Positions 8,101 to 16,432 of a stretch of DNA of 39,862 nucleotides are shown one piece after another (the stretch's first letter is position 1; each line of letters starts with the position of its first letter). Made by a program: the position numbers and the translations under genes. Under the pieces are notes generated by a model, which made no database searches, was not told the DNA's origin, and saw only the letters and a list, made by a program, of their open reading frames with translations. Origin of the DNA: Tersicoccus phoenicis (GTDB taxonomy: Bacteria > Actinomycetota > Actinomycetes > Actinomycetales > Micrococcaceae); NCBI RefSeq assembly GCF_001968835.1, contig NZ_MRDE01000067.1, forward strand, positions 1 through 39,862, in the 5' to 3' direction.

Positions 8101-8767
8101 TCAGGGCCGCAGGGCCGGAGCCCCACCGGTGACCGACTCGACCGCGAGGGTCCCGCCGAAACCGAGCAGCACCACGCCGGTGATCCGGTCGATGACGCGG
8201 AGCGACCGAGGGCTGGACAGCCACCGGCGCGCCCAGCGGCCCCCGGAGATCAGGACGGAGAACCGCCCCATCGTCAGGGCGGCGTGCACGCCGGCGAGGA
8301 TCGCGCCCATCAGCAGCGGCGGCACCCCGGCGGGCAGGAACTGGGGGATCGTCGCGATGTAGAACACGCCGACCTTGGGGTTGAGCAGGTTCGTCCCGGC
8401 ACCGACGAGCCACCCACGCGATGCGGAGGTCGGCATCGGCGGGAGCCGGTCGCCCCGTTGCTGCCGCACGGGTCGGCCGTGCCGCAGCGAACGGACGATC
8501 ATCGACCCCCGAGCCAGAGCATGTACGCCGCCCCGGCGACGGCGCCCGGTACGCCAGCTCGGACGCGGTCAGCAGCGCCGAGACGCCGACGGCCGCGGCG
8601 ACGCCCCACACCGTGGCCCCGGTCGCGACGCCGGCCGCTGTCGCCCACGCGTACGGACGTGACCGGGTGAGAGAGGACCGCAGCACCAGGGCGGTGTCGA
8701 GGCCGGGCACCAGCGTGAGCGGGCCGGCCACGAGGGCGAAGGCGAGGACGGCGTCGAGCATGGTCAC
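8101..8767 (-). pseudogene. LysE/RhtB-family amino-acid exporter, broken by two frameshifts
   Basis: Three pieces in three frames together give one LysE-family translocator of the usual length (about 220 residues). The first piece, from GTG 8767, reads LAFALVAGPLTLVPGLDTAL and runs to LLTASELAYR. The second reads AVAGAAYMLWLG (about 8562-8522). The third starts at MIVRSLRHGR (8502) and contains NLLNPKVGVFYIATIPQFL, the family's hallmark NPK block, ending at 8101. The first shift is near 8555 and the second lies in or beside a run of five G (on the minus strand) near 8512. Each needs one added base. A TAGCCT hexamer 6 bases before GTG 8767 shows the promoter survives. Either a recent pseudogene or sequence error. 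Confidence 0.8.
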
Positions 8768-8773
8768 CGGATC

Positions 8774-8779
8774 AGGCTA
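8774..8779 (-). promoter_or_regulatory. -10 hexamer TAGCCT of the broken LysE gene (leaderless)
   Basis: On the minus strand TAGCCT is followed by 6 bases and GTG 8767. An ATG three codons in (8761) is an alternative start. Confidence 0.4.
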
Positions 8780-8785
8780 CGGGGC

Positions 8786-9655
8786 TCACTCCGAGCCCGG
8801 GGGCATACCGGGACCGAAAACCGGGCCGGCCATCGGCCGTTTCGCGGTGATGTGGTCCCCGGACGAGACCCGCCGGAGCCGCCGCAGCACCCACGGGGCG
8901 AAGTACTCGCGGGCCCACACCAGGTCCTCCGCCCGGGCCTGCCGCCACGTCCGGGCCGGCAGGGGGCTGGCTTCGAGCGGGTGCAGATCCTCGTGCGGCA
9001 CGTTCAGGGCGTCGAGCGCCATCATCGCGATGGTGTGGTGGCCCAGCGGGGAGAAGTGCAGCCGGTCCGGTGCCCACATCTGCGGCTGCAGCAGTTCCCG
9101 CAGCGCCCACATGTCGGCGATGACGGCGTCGTGCCGCTTCGCGACGGTGTGCAGGTTCTCGTTGAAGATCGCCACCCGGCCCCGGATCGCCCCGAGCACG
9201 GGGGTGTCCCGGATGTCGGGACCGGTGAACAGCAGCACCGTCGCTCCCGAGTCCGCGAGCCGGCCGACGGCGCCGTCGAGCCGGGCGGCGACGGCGTCCG
9301 GGTCGGCCCGACGGATGATGTCGTTCCCGCCCGCGGAGACGGTGACCAGATCGGGCTTCAGCTCCAGCGCCGGCTCCAGCTGCTCGGCGACGATCCGGTC
9401 CAGCAGCCGGCCGCGGACGGCGAGGTTGGCGTAGGCGAAGTCGTGGGAGGTGCGCGCCAGCTCCTCCGCGAGCCGGTCCGCCCAGCCCCGGTGACCGCCC
9501 TGCGCCGACGGCTCCGGATCCCCGATGCCCTCGGTGAACGAGTCGCCGATCGCGACGTAGCGGGTCCACGGGTGCACGGGGTCGGACTGGTCGGTCGCGT
9601 CGTGGTCGGTCCGGTACTGGTCGGTCCGGTGCGGATGTGTCGCGTTCTCACTCAC
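8786..9655 (-). CDS. SGNH/GDSL-family hydrolase
   Basis: A 289-residue hydrolase of the SGNH fold (esterases, lipases and acyl hydrolases). Block I is AIGDSFTEGIGD with Ser39, block III is SAGGNDI with Asn111, and block V is DRLHFSPLGHH with Asp197 and His200. No signal peptide is seen; the first 30 residues are a hydrophilic stretch with repeated RTDQYRTD and DATDQSD, coded by a short direct repeat (tggtcggtccggt) near 9603-9630. The C-terminal 70 residues are Arg-rich. Homologues are common in actinomycetes and their substrate is usually unknown. GTG 9655 is supported by CACGAT 6 bases upstream; an internal start just before TRYVAIGDS cannot be excluded. Confidence 0.9.
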   Translation of the reverse strand: MSENATHPHRTDQYRTDHDATDQSDPVHPWTRYVAIGDSFTEGIGDPEPSAQGGHRGWADRLAEELARTSHDFAYANLAVRGRLLDRIVAEQLEPALELKPDLVTVSAGGNDIIRRADPDAVAARLDGAVGRLADSGATVLLFTGPDIRDTPVLGAIRGRVAIFNENLHTVAKRHDAVIADMWALRELLQPQMWAPDRLHFSPLGHHTIAMMALDALNVPHEDLHPLEASPLPARTWRQARAEDLVWAREYFAPWVLRRLRRVSSGDHITAKRPMAGPVFGPGMPPGSE

Positions 9656-9661
9656 GCGTTC

Positions 9662-9667
9662 ATCGTG
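9662..9667 (-). promoter_or_regulatory. -10 hexamer CACGAT of the SGNH hydrolase gene (leaderless)
   Basis: On the minus strand CACGAT stands 6 bases before GTG 9655. The divergent esterase promoter lies about 50 bp away. Confidence 0.4.
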
Positions 9668-9714
9668 CCACTCCCCCCCCGGAGGACGGTCGGTGCTGAC
9701 GGTCGCGGCCGTGG

Positions 9715-9720
9715 CACAAT
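9715..9720 (+). promoter_or_regulatory. -10 hexamer CACAAT of the esterase gene (leaderless)
   Basis: CACAAT is followed by 6 bases and GTG 9727. The region upstream is GC-rich with no clear -35. Confidence 0.45.
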
Positions 9721-9726
9721 GGCGCG

Positions 9727-10398
9727 GTGACTTCCCCTGACCTGTCCGTCTGGTGGTCCGCGCCCGAATCCGAGCGTGCGGGTACGCCTCTCGTCGTCCT
9801 GCTGCACGGGTACGGCGCCGACGAGCACGACCTCGCCGCGCTCGTGCCGTTCCTGCCCGCCGGCATCACCTACGCCGCCGTCCGGGCTCCGCACCGGATG
9901 GAACCGGGCTTCTCGTGGTTCGATCTGCAGTTCGACGCGGCCGGCAGCGCCGTCGGTTTCTCCACCGGGGCCGCGATCGCCTCCTGCCGCACGCTGTTCG
10001 CCTGGCTCCACGGGGTCCGTGGCGAGTTCGCCAGCGTCAGCCTGTTCGGCTTCTCCCAGGGCATGGCGGTGGCGACGTCGATGCTGCGGCACGCGCCCGA
10101 CGACTTCGTCGTCGTCGTCGGCTGCTCCGGTTTCGTGCTGGTCGATGCCGGGGACATCGACGCTCAGTCCGACGGCTTCTTCAACGATGCGGCCCTGGCT
10201 GCCCGTCGACCGCCGCTGTTCTGGGGCCGCGACCAGGCGGACGACGTGATCCCGGCCGAGCTGGCGCAGCAGACCGCCGCATGGCTGCGCGACCGGGTGG
10301 AGCTGACGAAGGTGCTGTACGCCGGGATGGGCCACGGCATCAGCGAGCAGGAACTGCGGCACGTGAACGAGTTCCTCACCCACCACCTGCTGCGCTGA
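9727..10398 (+). CDS. Phospholipase/carboxylesterase-type alpha/beta hydrolase
   Basis: A 223-residue cytosolic esterase of the Abhydrolase_2 (phospholipase/carboxylesterase) type. The oxyanion region is LLHGYGADEHDL, the nucleophile is Ser110 in GFSQGMA, the acid is probably Asp172 in QADDVIP, and the histidine is His203 in GMGHGIS. Length fits the family (200-230). It probably cleaves short carboxyl esters; the natural substrate cannot be read from the sequence. GTG 9727 has CACAAT 6 bases upstream and no Shine-Dalgarno. It is divergent from the SGNH hydrolase and converges on the S4 protein gene across a 70-bp gap. Confidence 0.9.
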   Translation: MTSPDLSVWWSAPESERAGTPLVVLLHGYGADEHDLAALVPFLPAGITYAAVRAPHRMEPGFSWFDLQFDAAGSAVGFSTGAAIASCRTLFAWLHGVRGEFASVSLFGFSQGMAVATSMLRHAPDDFVVVVGCSGFVLVDAGDIDAQSDGFFNDAALAARRPPLFWGRDQADDVIPAELAQQTAAWLRDRVELTKVLYAGMGHGISEQELRHVNEFLTHHLLR

Positions 10399-10468
10399 CC
10401 CGGCGGCGCATGCCGGCACTCAGCCGAGGTCGGACGGCAGAGGGCATTCGCGCGGTACGGCCGAAGCG

Positions 10469-10684
10469 TCAGGCGATCCGCACGCCGGTGCCGTTGACCT
10501 CGACGACGTCACCAGATCTCAGTTGACGGCCGCGGCGGGTCTCGATGTCCCCGTTGACGATGACCAGACCCTCCTCCACCAGGCGTCTCGCGTCGATGCC
10601 GTTCTCGGCCAGGTTGGCCAGCTTGAGCAACTGACCGAGCCGGATGAACTCGTCGCGCAGGCCGATCTCCTTGATGTCGCTCAC
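10469..10684 (-). CDS. S4-domain RNA-binding protein (YbcJ-like)
   Basis: A 71-residue protein that is almost entirely one S4 RNA-binding domain. It carries EFIRLGQLLKLANLAENG, the helix pair of the fold, and VNGDIETRRGRQLRSGDVV, the basic strand-turn that contacts RNA. Proteins of this size (YbcJ/RlbA type) bind RNA or ribosomes, but their role is poorly known. GTG 10684 has GACACT 6 bases upstream on the minus strand. The large nested palindrome at 10711-10873 lies directly upstream, between this gene and the divergent DMT transporter gene. Confidence 0.88.
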   Translation of the reverse strand: MSDIKEIGLRDEFIRLGQLLKLANLAENGIDARRLVEEGLVIVNGDIETRRGRQLRSGDVVEVNGTGVRIA

Positions 10685-10690
10685 CGGCTC

Positions 10691-10696
10691 AGTGTC
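10691..10696 (-). promoter_or_regulatory. -10-like hexamer GACACT of the S4 protein gene
   Basis: On the minus strand GACACT stands 6 bases before GTG 10684. Its match to TANNNT is weak; the spacing is what suggests it. Confidence 0.3.
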
Positions 10697-10710
10697 CCAT
10701 GGACGGGGTG

Positions 10711-10873
10711 GGCCGGTCCCGCCTCGTACGCCCGCCCCGGGCTGTTTCCGCCTCGCACGCCAGCCCGAACAGTGGGGCTGTTGTTCGGGCTGGGGCGCTC
10801 TGGCCCGAACAGTGGTGCCGTTGTTCGGGCCGGCGTGCGAGGTCTGGGTCGGCGTGTGAGGCGCGGACCGGCC
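10711..10873. repeat. Nested palindromic element of about 163 bp with two inner hairpins
   Basis: Three layers of inverted repeats are nested here. The outer arms are 10711-10732 and 10851-10873 (ggccggtcc...gcctcgtacgcc against ggcgtgtgaggc...ggaccggcc, imperfect). The middle arms are cctcgcacgcc (10751-10761) and ggcgtgcgagg (10832-10842), perfect. Inside are two similar hairpins, 10762-10791 and 10802-10831, each with a cccgaaca / tgttcggg stem. It lies between the divergent S4 and DMT promoters, is non-coding, and could be a MITE/REP-like element or a strong cruciform. Confidence 0.75.
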
Positions 10874-10901
10874 GGTTCGGGACGACCCCGTGGCCCCGGC
10901 C

Positions 10902-10907
10902 TAGGCT
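10902..10907 (+). promoter_or_regulatory. -10 hexamer TAGGCT of the DMT transporter gene (leaderless)
   Basis: TAGGCT is followed by 7 bases and GTG 10915. Confidence 0.45.
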
Positions 10908-10914
10908 GACGGGT

Positions 10915-12033
10915 GTGACTCCTGACCGCGTGACACGCGACGACCCCGATACCGCTCCCACCGGCCACGCCGACTCCCGAACGCACAGCATTCCCGCGCC
11001 GATCGGCGTGCTGCTCGCCATCGTCGCCGGTGTCGCGTTCGCCCTGCAGTCCCGCATCACCGGCGCGGTCGCCGGTCAGCTGCACGACGGCTTCGCCGCG
11101 GCGGCGCTGAGCTTCGGTGTCGGTGCCGTCGCCCTGGTGATCGGGGTGGCGGTGATCCCGGCCGGTCGACGGTCGTTCGCTCGGCTGGTGCACGGCCTAC
11201 GGGCCGGTGACCCGCCGAGCTGGTATCTCGTCGCGGGAGGAATCGGAGCGGGCGTCGTGCTGGCGCAGGGCTTGACCGTCGGCGTCCTGGGCGTCGCCAT
11301 CTTCACTATCGCGCTCGTCGCCGGCCAGACGCTCAGCGGGGTGCTCGTGGACGCCGCCGGCTTCGGCACTCATCAGCGCCGGCCGCCGACCCTGCCCCGC
11401 TCCGTCGGCTCGGTACTCACCATCGTCGCCGTCGTGTGGGCCGTCGAATCGCGCTTCACCGGGGGCACCGACGTCGCGGCGATCATCGGGCCCCTGCTGC
11501 TGCCGTTCGCCGGTGGCTTGCTCTTCGGGTTCCAGCAGGCGATGAACGGGCGGATCGGCAGCATCGCCGGCACCCCGATGATCTCCGCCCTGACCAACTT
11601 CACGGTCGGCGCGCTCGTGCTGCTCCTCGCCTGGGGGGTCAAGCAGCTGGTGGTCCCGACGACGGAGCCGCTGCCGACGGCGTGGTGGGCCTACCTGCCC
11701 GGTCTGCTCGGCATCGCCGTCGTCTCCATCAGCGCGATGCTCGTGCCCCGCCTCGGGGTACTGCTGCTCGGCCTGGGCATCATCGCCGGCCAGCTCGTCG
11801 GCTCCCTCGGCCTGGACGTCATCGTGCCGACGCCCGGCGTCCACGTCGCCCTCTCCACCGTCGGCGGTACCGCGCTCACCCTCGTCGCCGTCGCCGTCGC
11901 CACCGTGCCGTGGCGCTCGGACCGGGCGCTGCTCGCCGCCGGCCGCCGGTCGCGCCAGCGCGTGGTCAGCGACGGGCCCGACGGCCGCACCGGCCGCACG
12001 GGCGAGACCGACGCCGACCGGGCCGCGCGGTAG
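10915..12033 (+). CDS. DMT-family transporter, YdcZ/DUF606 type with two halves
   Basis: A 372-residue membrane protein of the drug/metabolite transporter superfamily. About ten hydrophobic segments fall into two similar halves. The first opens with IGVLLAIVAGVAFALQSRIT and the second with GPLLLPFAGGLLFGFQQAMN; each is followed by a conserved Gly/Ala-rich pair, and both contain a serine/asparagine-phenylalanine-glycine segment (ALSFGVGA, ALTNFTVGA). This internal repeat is the mark of fused YdcZ proteins. The last 45 residues are a charged cytosolic tail. Substrate unknown. GTG 10915 is supported by TAGGCT 7 bases upstream. The stop overlaps the proposed glyS -10 box. Confidence 0.85.
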   Translation: MTPDRVTRDDPDTAPTGHADSRTHSIPAPIGVLLAIVAGVAFALQSRITGAVAGQLHDGFAAAALSFGVGAVALVIGVAVIPAGRRSFARLVHGLRAGDPPSWYLVAGGIGAGVVLAQGLTVGVLGVAIFTIALVAGQTLSGVLVDAAGFGTHQRRPPTLPRSVGSVLTIVAVVWAVESRFTGGTDVAAIIGPLLLPFAGGLLFGFQQAMNGRIGSIAGTPMISALTNFTVGALVLLLAWGVKQLVVPTTEPLPTAWWAYLPGLLGIAVVSISAMLVPRLGVLLLGLGIIAGQLVGSLGLDVIVPTPGVHVALSTVGGTALTLVAVAVATVPWRSDRALLAAGRRSRQRVVSDGPDGRTGRTGETDADRAAR

Positions 12034-12036
12034 GGT
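12031..12036 (+). promoter_or_regulatory. -10 box TAGGGT of glyS, inside a start block shared with tRNA-Asn
   Basis: TAGGGT overlaps the DMT stop codon and is followed by ggtagctgcct. The same block, with 16 of 19 bases equal, occurs at the tRNA-Asn promoter (31025). A start near 12043 would give a leader of about 110 bases before glyS. Confidence 0.45.
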
Positions 12037-12153
12037 GGTAGCTGCCTTTCCCGACCCGGCCGGCCGATCTTCCGCGAGCGCCGGGAGTCCCGGGAGAGGG
12101 TTCCGGCCTGGGGCCGCATCCAGCGGCCACGACCCCATGGGAGTTTCCACCTG

Positions 12154-13536
12154 ATGCCTGCAACCCGCCTCGATTCCGTCATCAACCTGGCCAAGCGCCG
12201 CGGCTTCGTCTTCCAGGCGGGTGAGATCTACGGCGGTTCCCGGTCGGCCTGGGACTACGGACCGCTCGGCGCGGAGTTGAAGGAGAACATCAAGACCGCT
12301 TGGTGGCAGACGTTCGTGCGCGGCCGGGAGGACATGGTCGGCCTGGATTCCTCGATCATCCTGCCGAAGCGGGTGTGGGAGGCCTCCGGCCACGTCGCCA
12401 CGTTCACCGACCCGCTCGTCGAGTCCCTGCACACGCACAAGCGCTACCGGGCGGACCACCTGGTGGAGGCGTACATCGCCAAGCACGGCAGACCACCGGT
12501 CAACGGTCTTGCCGACATCCGCGACCCGGAGACCGGCCAGGAGGGCAACTGGACCGAGCCCCAGCAGTTCTCCGGTCTGATGAAGACGTTCCTCGGCCCC
12601 GTGGACAACGAGGAGGGCCTGCACTACCTGCGACCGGAGACGGCGCAGGGCATCTTCGTCAACTTCCTCAACGTCGTCACCGCCGCCCGGAAGAAGCCGC
12701 CGTTCGGGATCGGGCAGGTCGGCAAAGCGTTCCGCAATGAGATCACCCCGGGCAACTTCATCTTCCGCACCCGCGAGTTCGAGCAGATGGAGATCGAGTT
12801 CTTCACCGCGCCGGACGACGCCGCCCGGTGGTTCGAGCACTGGGTGGAGGTTTGCTGGGACTGGTTCACCGACCTGGGCATCGACCCGGACAACATGCGC
12901 CGCTTCGACGTGCCCGAGGACGAGCGGGCGCACTACTCGGCCGGCACCATCGACCTGGAGTACCGGTTCGGGTTCCAGGGCAGTGAGTGGGGAGAGCTGA
13001 TGGGCGTGGCCAACCGCACGGACTTCGATCTGAGCAACCACTCCGACGCCTCGGGCACCAAGCTGCAGTACTTCGACCAGAACTCGGGCGACCGGTACAC
13101 CCCGTACGTCATCGAGCCGTCCTTCGGCCTGACCCGTTCGATGATGGCGTTCCTCGTCGACGCGTACGCCGAGGACGAGGCGCCCAACGCCAAGGGCGGC
13201 GTCGACAAGCGGACCGTGCTCAAGCTCGACCCGCGGCTCGCGCCGGTCAAGGCGGCCGTGCTGCCGCTGTCCCGGAACGAGAACCTGTCACCGAAGGCCC
13301 GAGACCTGGCCGCTGAGCTGCGGAAGCGCTGGAACATCGACTTCGACGACGCCGGGGCGATCGGCCGCCGCTACCGCCGGCAGGACGAGATCGGTACCCC
13401 GTTCTGCGTCACCGTGGACTTCGACACCCTCGATGACCAGGCCGTCACCATCCGGGAGCGGGACACCATGGGCCAGGAGCGCGTCGCCCTGGACCGGGTC
13501 ACGGCCTACCTCTCCGAGCGGCTGGCCGGCGCATGA
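12154..13536 (+). CDS. glyS: Glycyl-tRNA synthetase, dimeric (alpha2) type
   Basis: A 460-residue class II aminoacyl-tRNA synthetase that attaches glycine to tRNA-Gly. It is the single-chain form used by actinomycetes and archaea, not the two-subunit form of most bacteria. Visible blocks are the N-terminal [25 protein letters not shown] (residues 10-34, class II motif 1 region), [27 protein letters not shown] (motif 2 region, about 190-216) and [13 protein letters not shown] (motif 3 region, about 322-334). An anticodon-binding domain covers the last 100 residues. ATG 12154 has gggag about 10 bases upstream. The stop overlaps the acetyltransferase gene by 4 bp. Confidence 0.97.
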   Translation: MPATRLDSVINLAKRRGFVFQAGEIYGGSRSAWDYGPLGAELKENIKTAWWQTFVRGREDMVGLDSSIILPKRVWEASGHVATFTDPLVESLHTHKRYRADHLVEAYIAKHGRPPVNGLADIRDPETGQEGNWTEPQQFSGLMKTFLGPVDNEEGLHYLRPETAQGIFVNFLNVVTAARKKPPFGIGQVGKAFRNEITPGNFIFRTREFEQMEIEFFTAPDDAARWFEHWVEVCWDWFTDLGIDPDNMRRFDVPEDERAHYSAGTIDLEYRFGFQGSEWGELMGVANRTDFDLSNHSDASGTKLQYFDQNSGDRYTPYVIEPSFGLTRSMMAFLVDAYAEDEAPNAKGGVDKRTVLKLDPRLAPVKAAVLPLSRNENLSPKARDLAAELRKRWNIDFDDAGAIGRRYRRQDEIGTPFCVTVDFDTLDDQAVTIRERDTMGQERVALDRVTAYLSERLAGA

Positions 13537-14453
13537 GTATCACGTACCGCGCCTGGGCCGAGGGTGACGACCTGGCCCTGCTGCAGATCCTGGGCGACGC
13601 CTCCCACCCCGCCCTGGCCGAGGGGCGCGCCCTGCTGCGGCCGGCGTCGGAGAGCCCGTTCGTGCGCACCGTCGTCGCCGAGGACGACGGCGTTCCGGTC
13701 GCCGCCGGCGTCGTCAGCGAGGCGTCGGTGCACCCGGAGCGGCTGTGGGTGTACATCGAGGTCGCGCGCGAACGGCAGCGGGAGGGTATCGGCTCGACCG
13801 TGCTGGCCATGCTGCGGCGCCAGATGGACGCCGCTCCGGTGCAACGGCTGCGGGCGAAGGTGGACCTGGACTCGCCCGGCGCGCACTTCGCCGCGGCTGC
13901 CGGGTTCCGGCCCCTGCAGCAGTCCCGCGTGGTGGTCGTCCACCCGAAGGCGCTGCCGTTGGTTCCGTTGCACGAGGACGGCTCCCAGGTCATCGAGGAC
14001 CTGGCCACCGGGTCCGTGGAGCTGACCACGGCGCTGTGGGAGTTCTACCGGGCGGTGCACCAGTGGGATCCGCCCGCCGACCTGTCCGTGGGCCGGGTCA
14101 ACCAGCTGTTCCTCGGAGAGGCCTCGGGAGCGCACGGTGCCGTCGTGCTCCGGGAGGGTGGCGCGATCAAGGCGTTCGCGGTCAGTTATGCCGCCGCCGC
14201 CCCGGACAACCCGGCGCTCGACCCGTCCGCGGATCGGCCCGACGACGAGCCGACGGACGTGCTGCTCGGTTACGACCCGACGGCGCACAACCCGGCGTTC
14301 GCGTTGGGTCAGCTGCTGGCGCTGCTGGTCGCCAGTTACCCCGTGGCCGTGGAGGTGGACGAGTCGATGGGCGACCTCGCCGACCTGCTCGCGCCGCTGA
14401 TCGCCGGGGGCCAGGCCGAGGTCGTCCAGCAGACCCTCATCGTCGCGGACTGA
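13533..14453 (+). CDS. GNAT-family N-acetyltransferase
   Basis: A 306-residue protein with an N-terminal GNAT domain (residues 1-135). The acetyl-CoA loop is [15 protein letters not shown] around residues 77-91, followed by an FAAAAGF strand-helix near 118-124. Residues 145-306 form a second, weaker GNAT-like half, as in tandem GNAT proteins of actinomycetes (the MshD-like arrangement), ending in [12 protein letters not shown]. The acceptor substrate is unknown. Its ATG overlaps the glyS stop as ATGA, so translation is probably coupled with the synthetase, though a functional link is not shown. Confidence 0.85.
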   Translation: MSITYRAWAEGDDLALLQILGDASHPALAEGRALLRPASESPFVRTVVAEDDGVPVAAGVVSEASVHPERLWVYIEVARERQREGIGSTVLAMLRRQMDAAPVQRLRAKVDLDSPGAHFAAAAGFRPLQQSRVVVVHPKALPLVPLHEDGSQVIEDLATGSVELTTALWEFYRAVHQWDPPADLSVGRVNQLFLGEASGAHGAVVLREGGAIKAFAVSYAAAAPDNPALDPSADRPDDEPTDVLLGYDPTAHNPAFALGQLLALLVASYPVAVEVDESMGDLADLLAPLIAGGQAEVVQQTLIVAD

Positions 14454-14491
14454 GCCGGCGGCGGCGCAGCCGACGTGGAGCAGCCCGCGGG

Positions 14492-14563
14492 GGAGTGGGC
14501 GGCGCGGCGTCGCCGACACTACGGCGCCGTCGTGGGACGACCCGCGTGGAGTGGGCGGCGCGG
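14492..14563. repeat. 16-bp direct repeat downstream of the acetyltransferase gene
   Basis: ggagtgggcggcgcgg occurs at 14492-14507 and again at 14548-14563. The 282-bp gap 14454-14735 otherwise holds a ggctgccccgggcagcc hairpin (about 14694-14710) and a leader to the universal stress gene. No gene is supported in it. Confidence 0.6.
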
Positions 14564-14735
14564 AGTGGTTGAATGGGAACGACGCCGCGCTCGGCTTCCG
14601 TGCCGGACGGCGTCACGGGGGTGGGGCCCGCCGTCCCCAACCTCGGCCGCGCGGTGTTCGCGCGGTTCCGACAACGGTCCCTGTCCCGTCATCGGGCTGC
14701 CCCGGGCAGCCACGTCATCACGGACAGGAGCACAC

Positions 14736-15284
14736 ATGCCCGTCTCCACGCCCGGCCCGGACCGCCCAGGCCCGGAACGCCCGGCACCGCAACGCCCCCG
14801 ACCCGTCGTCGTCGGCGTCACCGAGCGCCAGGCCGCCGTCGTGCTCGACGCCGCCGCGGACTTCGCCATCCGACTGGGCGCCCCGCTCATTCTCGTCGCC
14901 GCGGATCCGACGCACCTCCCGGTCGACCCGCGCCGGGCGGCCGACCCGGACGCGCCGGTCACGGCGCTCGATCCGGACGAGCAGGACGACGACGCCCGGC
15001 CGCGGCTGCGGCGGTTCCTCGAGCAGCGTGTCGCCGCCCTGCGAGCCGAGCGGGATCTCGACCCCGCCATCCGCTTGCTGCCCGGCGATCCGGCCGCGGC
15101 CCTGACCGCCGTGGCCGCGGCCGTGGGGGCGCAGGTGATCGTCGTCGGGACGGCCGATCGGTCCTTCCGCGCCGGTGTGCGCGAGTTCTTCGAGGGCTCG
15201 GTCGCCACCCACCTGGCGCACCGGCAGCCGGTGCCGGTGCTGGTCGTGCCCACCCTGGCGAGCCGGGGACGAGGCGGCGCATGA
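14736..15284 (+). CDS. Universal stress protein (UspA-like)
   Basis: A 182-residue single-domain universal stress protein. After a Pro-rich N-terminus of about 22 residues it reads PVVVGVTERQAA, the first strand and turn of the fold, then LGAPLILVAADPTHLP. The C-terminal nucleotide-binding motif is VIVVGTADRSFRAGVREFFEGSVATHLAH and ends in the strand VPVLVVPT. The spacing fits the ATP-binding GxxGx(9)GS pattern only partly. ATG 14736 has caggag just upstream. The stop overlaps the first crcB start (ATGA), placing it in one unit with the two fluoride channel genes. Confidence 0.88.
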   Translation: MPVSTPGPDRPGPERPAPQRPRPVVVGVTERQAAVVLDAAADFAIRLGAPLILVAADPTHLPVDPRRAADPDAPVTALDPDEQDDDARPRLRRFLEQRVAALRAERDLDPAIRLLPGDPAAALTAVAAAVGAQVIVVGTADRSFRAGVREFFEGSVATHLAHRQPVPVLVVPTLASRGRGGA

Positions 15285-15871
15285 GGAGGCCGGACACGCC
15301 GACGGATTCGGTTGCACCGGCGCCACCGGCGTCACCCGGCCGACCGGTGGACCCCGACGCCGGAGGAACCGACGCGGTCGGATCCGGCCCCGGTAGCGGG
15401 CCGGTCCGACGCCGCCCGGTGCATCTGCGGGTGCGCTGGGTGCTGCTCGTGGCGCTGGGCGGGATGATCGGCACGGCCGTCCGGGAGGCCCTCGTGCTCG
15501 CGTTCCCGGCTCCGGCGCACGGTTTCCCGTTGACCGTCTTGGGCATCAACGTGATCGGGGCGTTCGCGCTGGGGTCGCTGCTGGAGTTCCTCGCCCGGCG
15601 CGGTCCCGACCAAGGGGCTCGCCGTGCCGCGCGTCTGGGACTCGGGACGGGGGTGCTGGGCGGATTCACCACCTACAGTGCGCTCGCCGCGGACACGGCG
15701 CAGTTGGTGGGACCGGCCCCCGGTACTGGGCTGCTCTACCTGGCCGCCAGCGTGATCGTCGGCACGGCCGCGGCGTGGGTGGGGATCGCTGCGGCAGCTG
15801 CCTTCTCGCGTCGGCGGGAACGACGTCGAGCACGTCGTCATGACCGTCGGCGGGCCGGAGCGGCCACGTGA
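15281..15871 (+). CDS. crcB: CrcB/Fluc fluoride channel subunit 1
   Basis: A 196-residue membrane protein. Residues 1-50 are a Pro/Asp-rich cytosolic extension that is not typical of the family. The channel part (about 55-180) has four transmembrane segments, with INVIGAFALGSL carrying the pore asparagine in segment 2 and GGFTTYSALAAD, the segment 3 break with the fluoride-contacting aromatic and Thr/Ser residues. Fluc channels export fluoride from the cytosol. Paired genes normally form a heterodimer in opposite orientations. It starts 4 bp inside the stress gene and ends 4 bp inside the second crcB. Confidence 0.92.
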   Translation: MRRPDTPTDSVAPAPPASPGRPVDPDAGGTDAVGSGPGSGPVRRRPVHLRVRWVLLVALGGMIGTAVREALVLAFPAPAHGFPLTVLGINVIGAFALGSLLEFLARRGPDQGARRAARLGLGTGVLGGFTTYSALAADTAQLVGPAPGTGLLYLAASVIVGTAAAWVGIAAAAAFSRRRERRRARRHDRRRAGAAT

Positions 15872-16248
15872 TCGGCCCCGCCCTGTTCCTCGGCCTCGCG
15901 GTCAGCGGCGGAGCGGGAGCGGGAGCCCGGTTCGTCGTCGACGGGCTCGTCCGCTCCCGCACTCGGGGCACCTTCCCGTGGGCCACCGTGCTGATCAACG
16001 TGACGGGATCACTGCTGCTCGGCGTGCTCACCGGCCTCGGCGCCACGCACGGGCTCAGCCGCGACTGGGTGCTGGTCCTCGGGGGTGGTCTGCTCGGTGG
16101 CTACACCACCTTCAGCACGGCCAGCGTGGAGACCGTCCGGCTGGCTCGGGGGGGCCGTCTCCTGGCGTCGGCCGGCAACGCGGTGGGTACCGCGGTGACC
16201 ACCGTGGCCGCCGCGGCGCTCGGCCTGTGGCTCACCGGCGCGCTCTGA
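15868..16248 (+). CDS. crcB: CrcB/Fluc fluoride channel subunit 2
   Basis: A 126-residue four-helix membrane protein of standard Fluc length. It has GGAGAGARFVVD in segment 1, LINVTGSLLLGVL in segment 2 and GGYTTFSTASVE in segment 3, matching the family pattern GGxTTFS closely. The charge pattern of its loops differs from subunit 1, as expected for the dual-topology heterodimer pair. GTG 15868 overlaps the preceding stop as GTGA. A palindromic element follows the stop at 16301. Confidence 0.94.
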   Translation: MIGPALFLGLAVSGGAGAGARFVVDGLVRSRTRGTFPWATVLINVTGSLLLGVLTGLGATHGLSRDWVLVLGGGLLGGYTTFSTASVETVRLARGGRLLASAGNAVGTAVTTVAAAALGLWLTGAL

Positions 16249-16300
16249 ACCCGCGCCGCCGCCACCGGCCCGGGCGCCCCGCCACCTCGACCACGCCGAG

Positions 16301-16359
16301 TGGTCAATTGATGGGCGAATCTCGCCTGAGATCCAGCGAGTTCACGCGTCAATTGACCA
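16301..16359. repeat. Palindromic intergenic element, copy A
   Basis: tggtcaattga (16301-16311) faces tcaattgacca (16349-16359), a perfect 11-bp inverted repeat with a 37-base centre. It lies between the convergent second crcB and the NADPH reductase gene, so it may act as a terminator. Its inner bases (attgatgggcgaa) resemble those of copies B and C further on. Confidence 0.6.
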
Positions 16360-16432
16360 GTCGACTGGTGACCCGGGCAGGAAGCGAACCGGACGGGCCG
16401 GAGCGGGGGCGGTGACGGAGCCGGGACGGCGA

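Noticed and set aside
10399-10468. Terminator between the esterase and S4 genes
   Set aside because: Only a 4-bp cggc/gccg stem is visible, too weak to call.
12043-12153. T-box or other structured leader before glyS
   Set aside because: No T-box core or antiterminator sequence is present. The leader is GC-rich and can fold, but this is expected by chance.
14573-14735. Fluoride riboswitch before the usp-crcB unit
   Set aside because: The short conserved pseudoknot sequence of the fluoride class is not found; only a GC-rich hairpin is seen.
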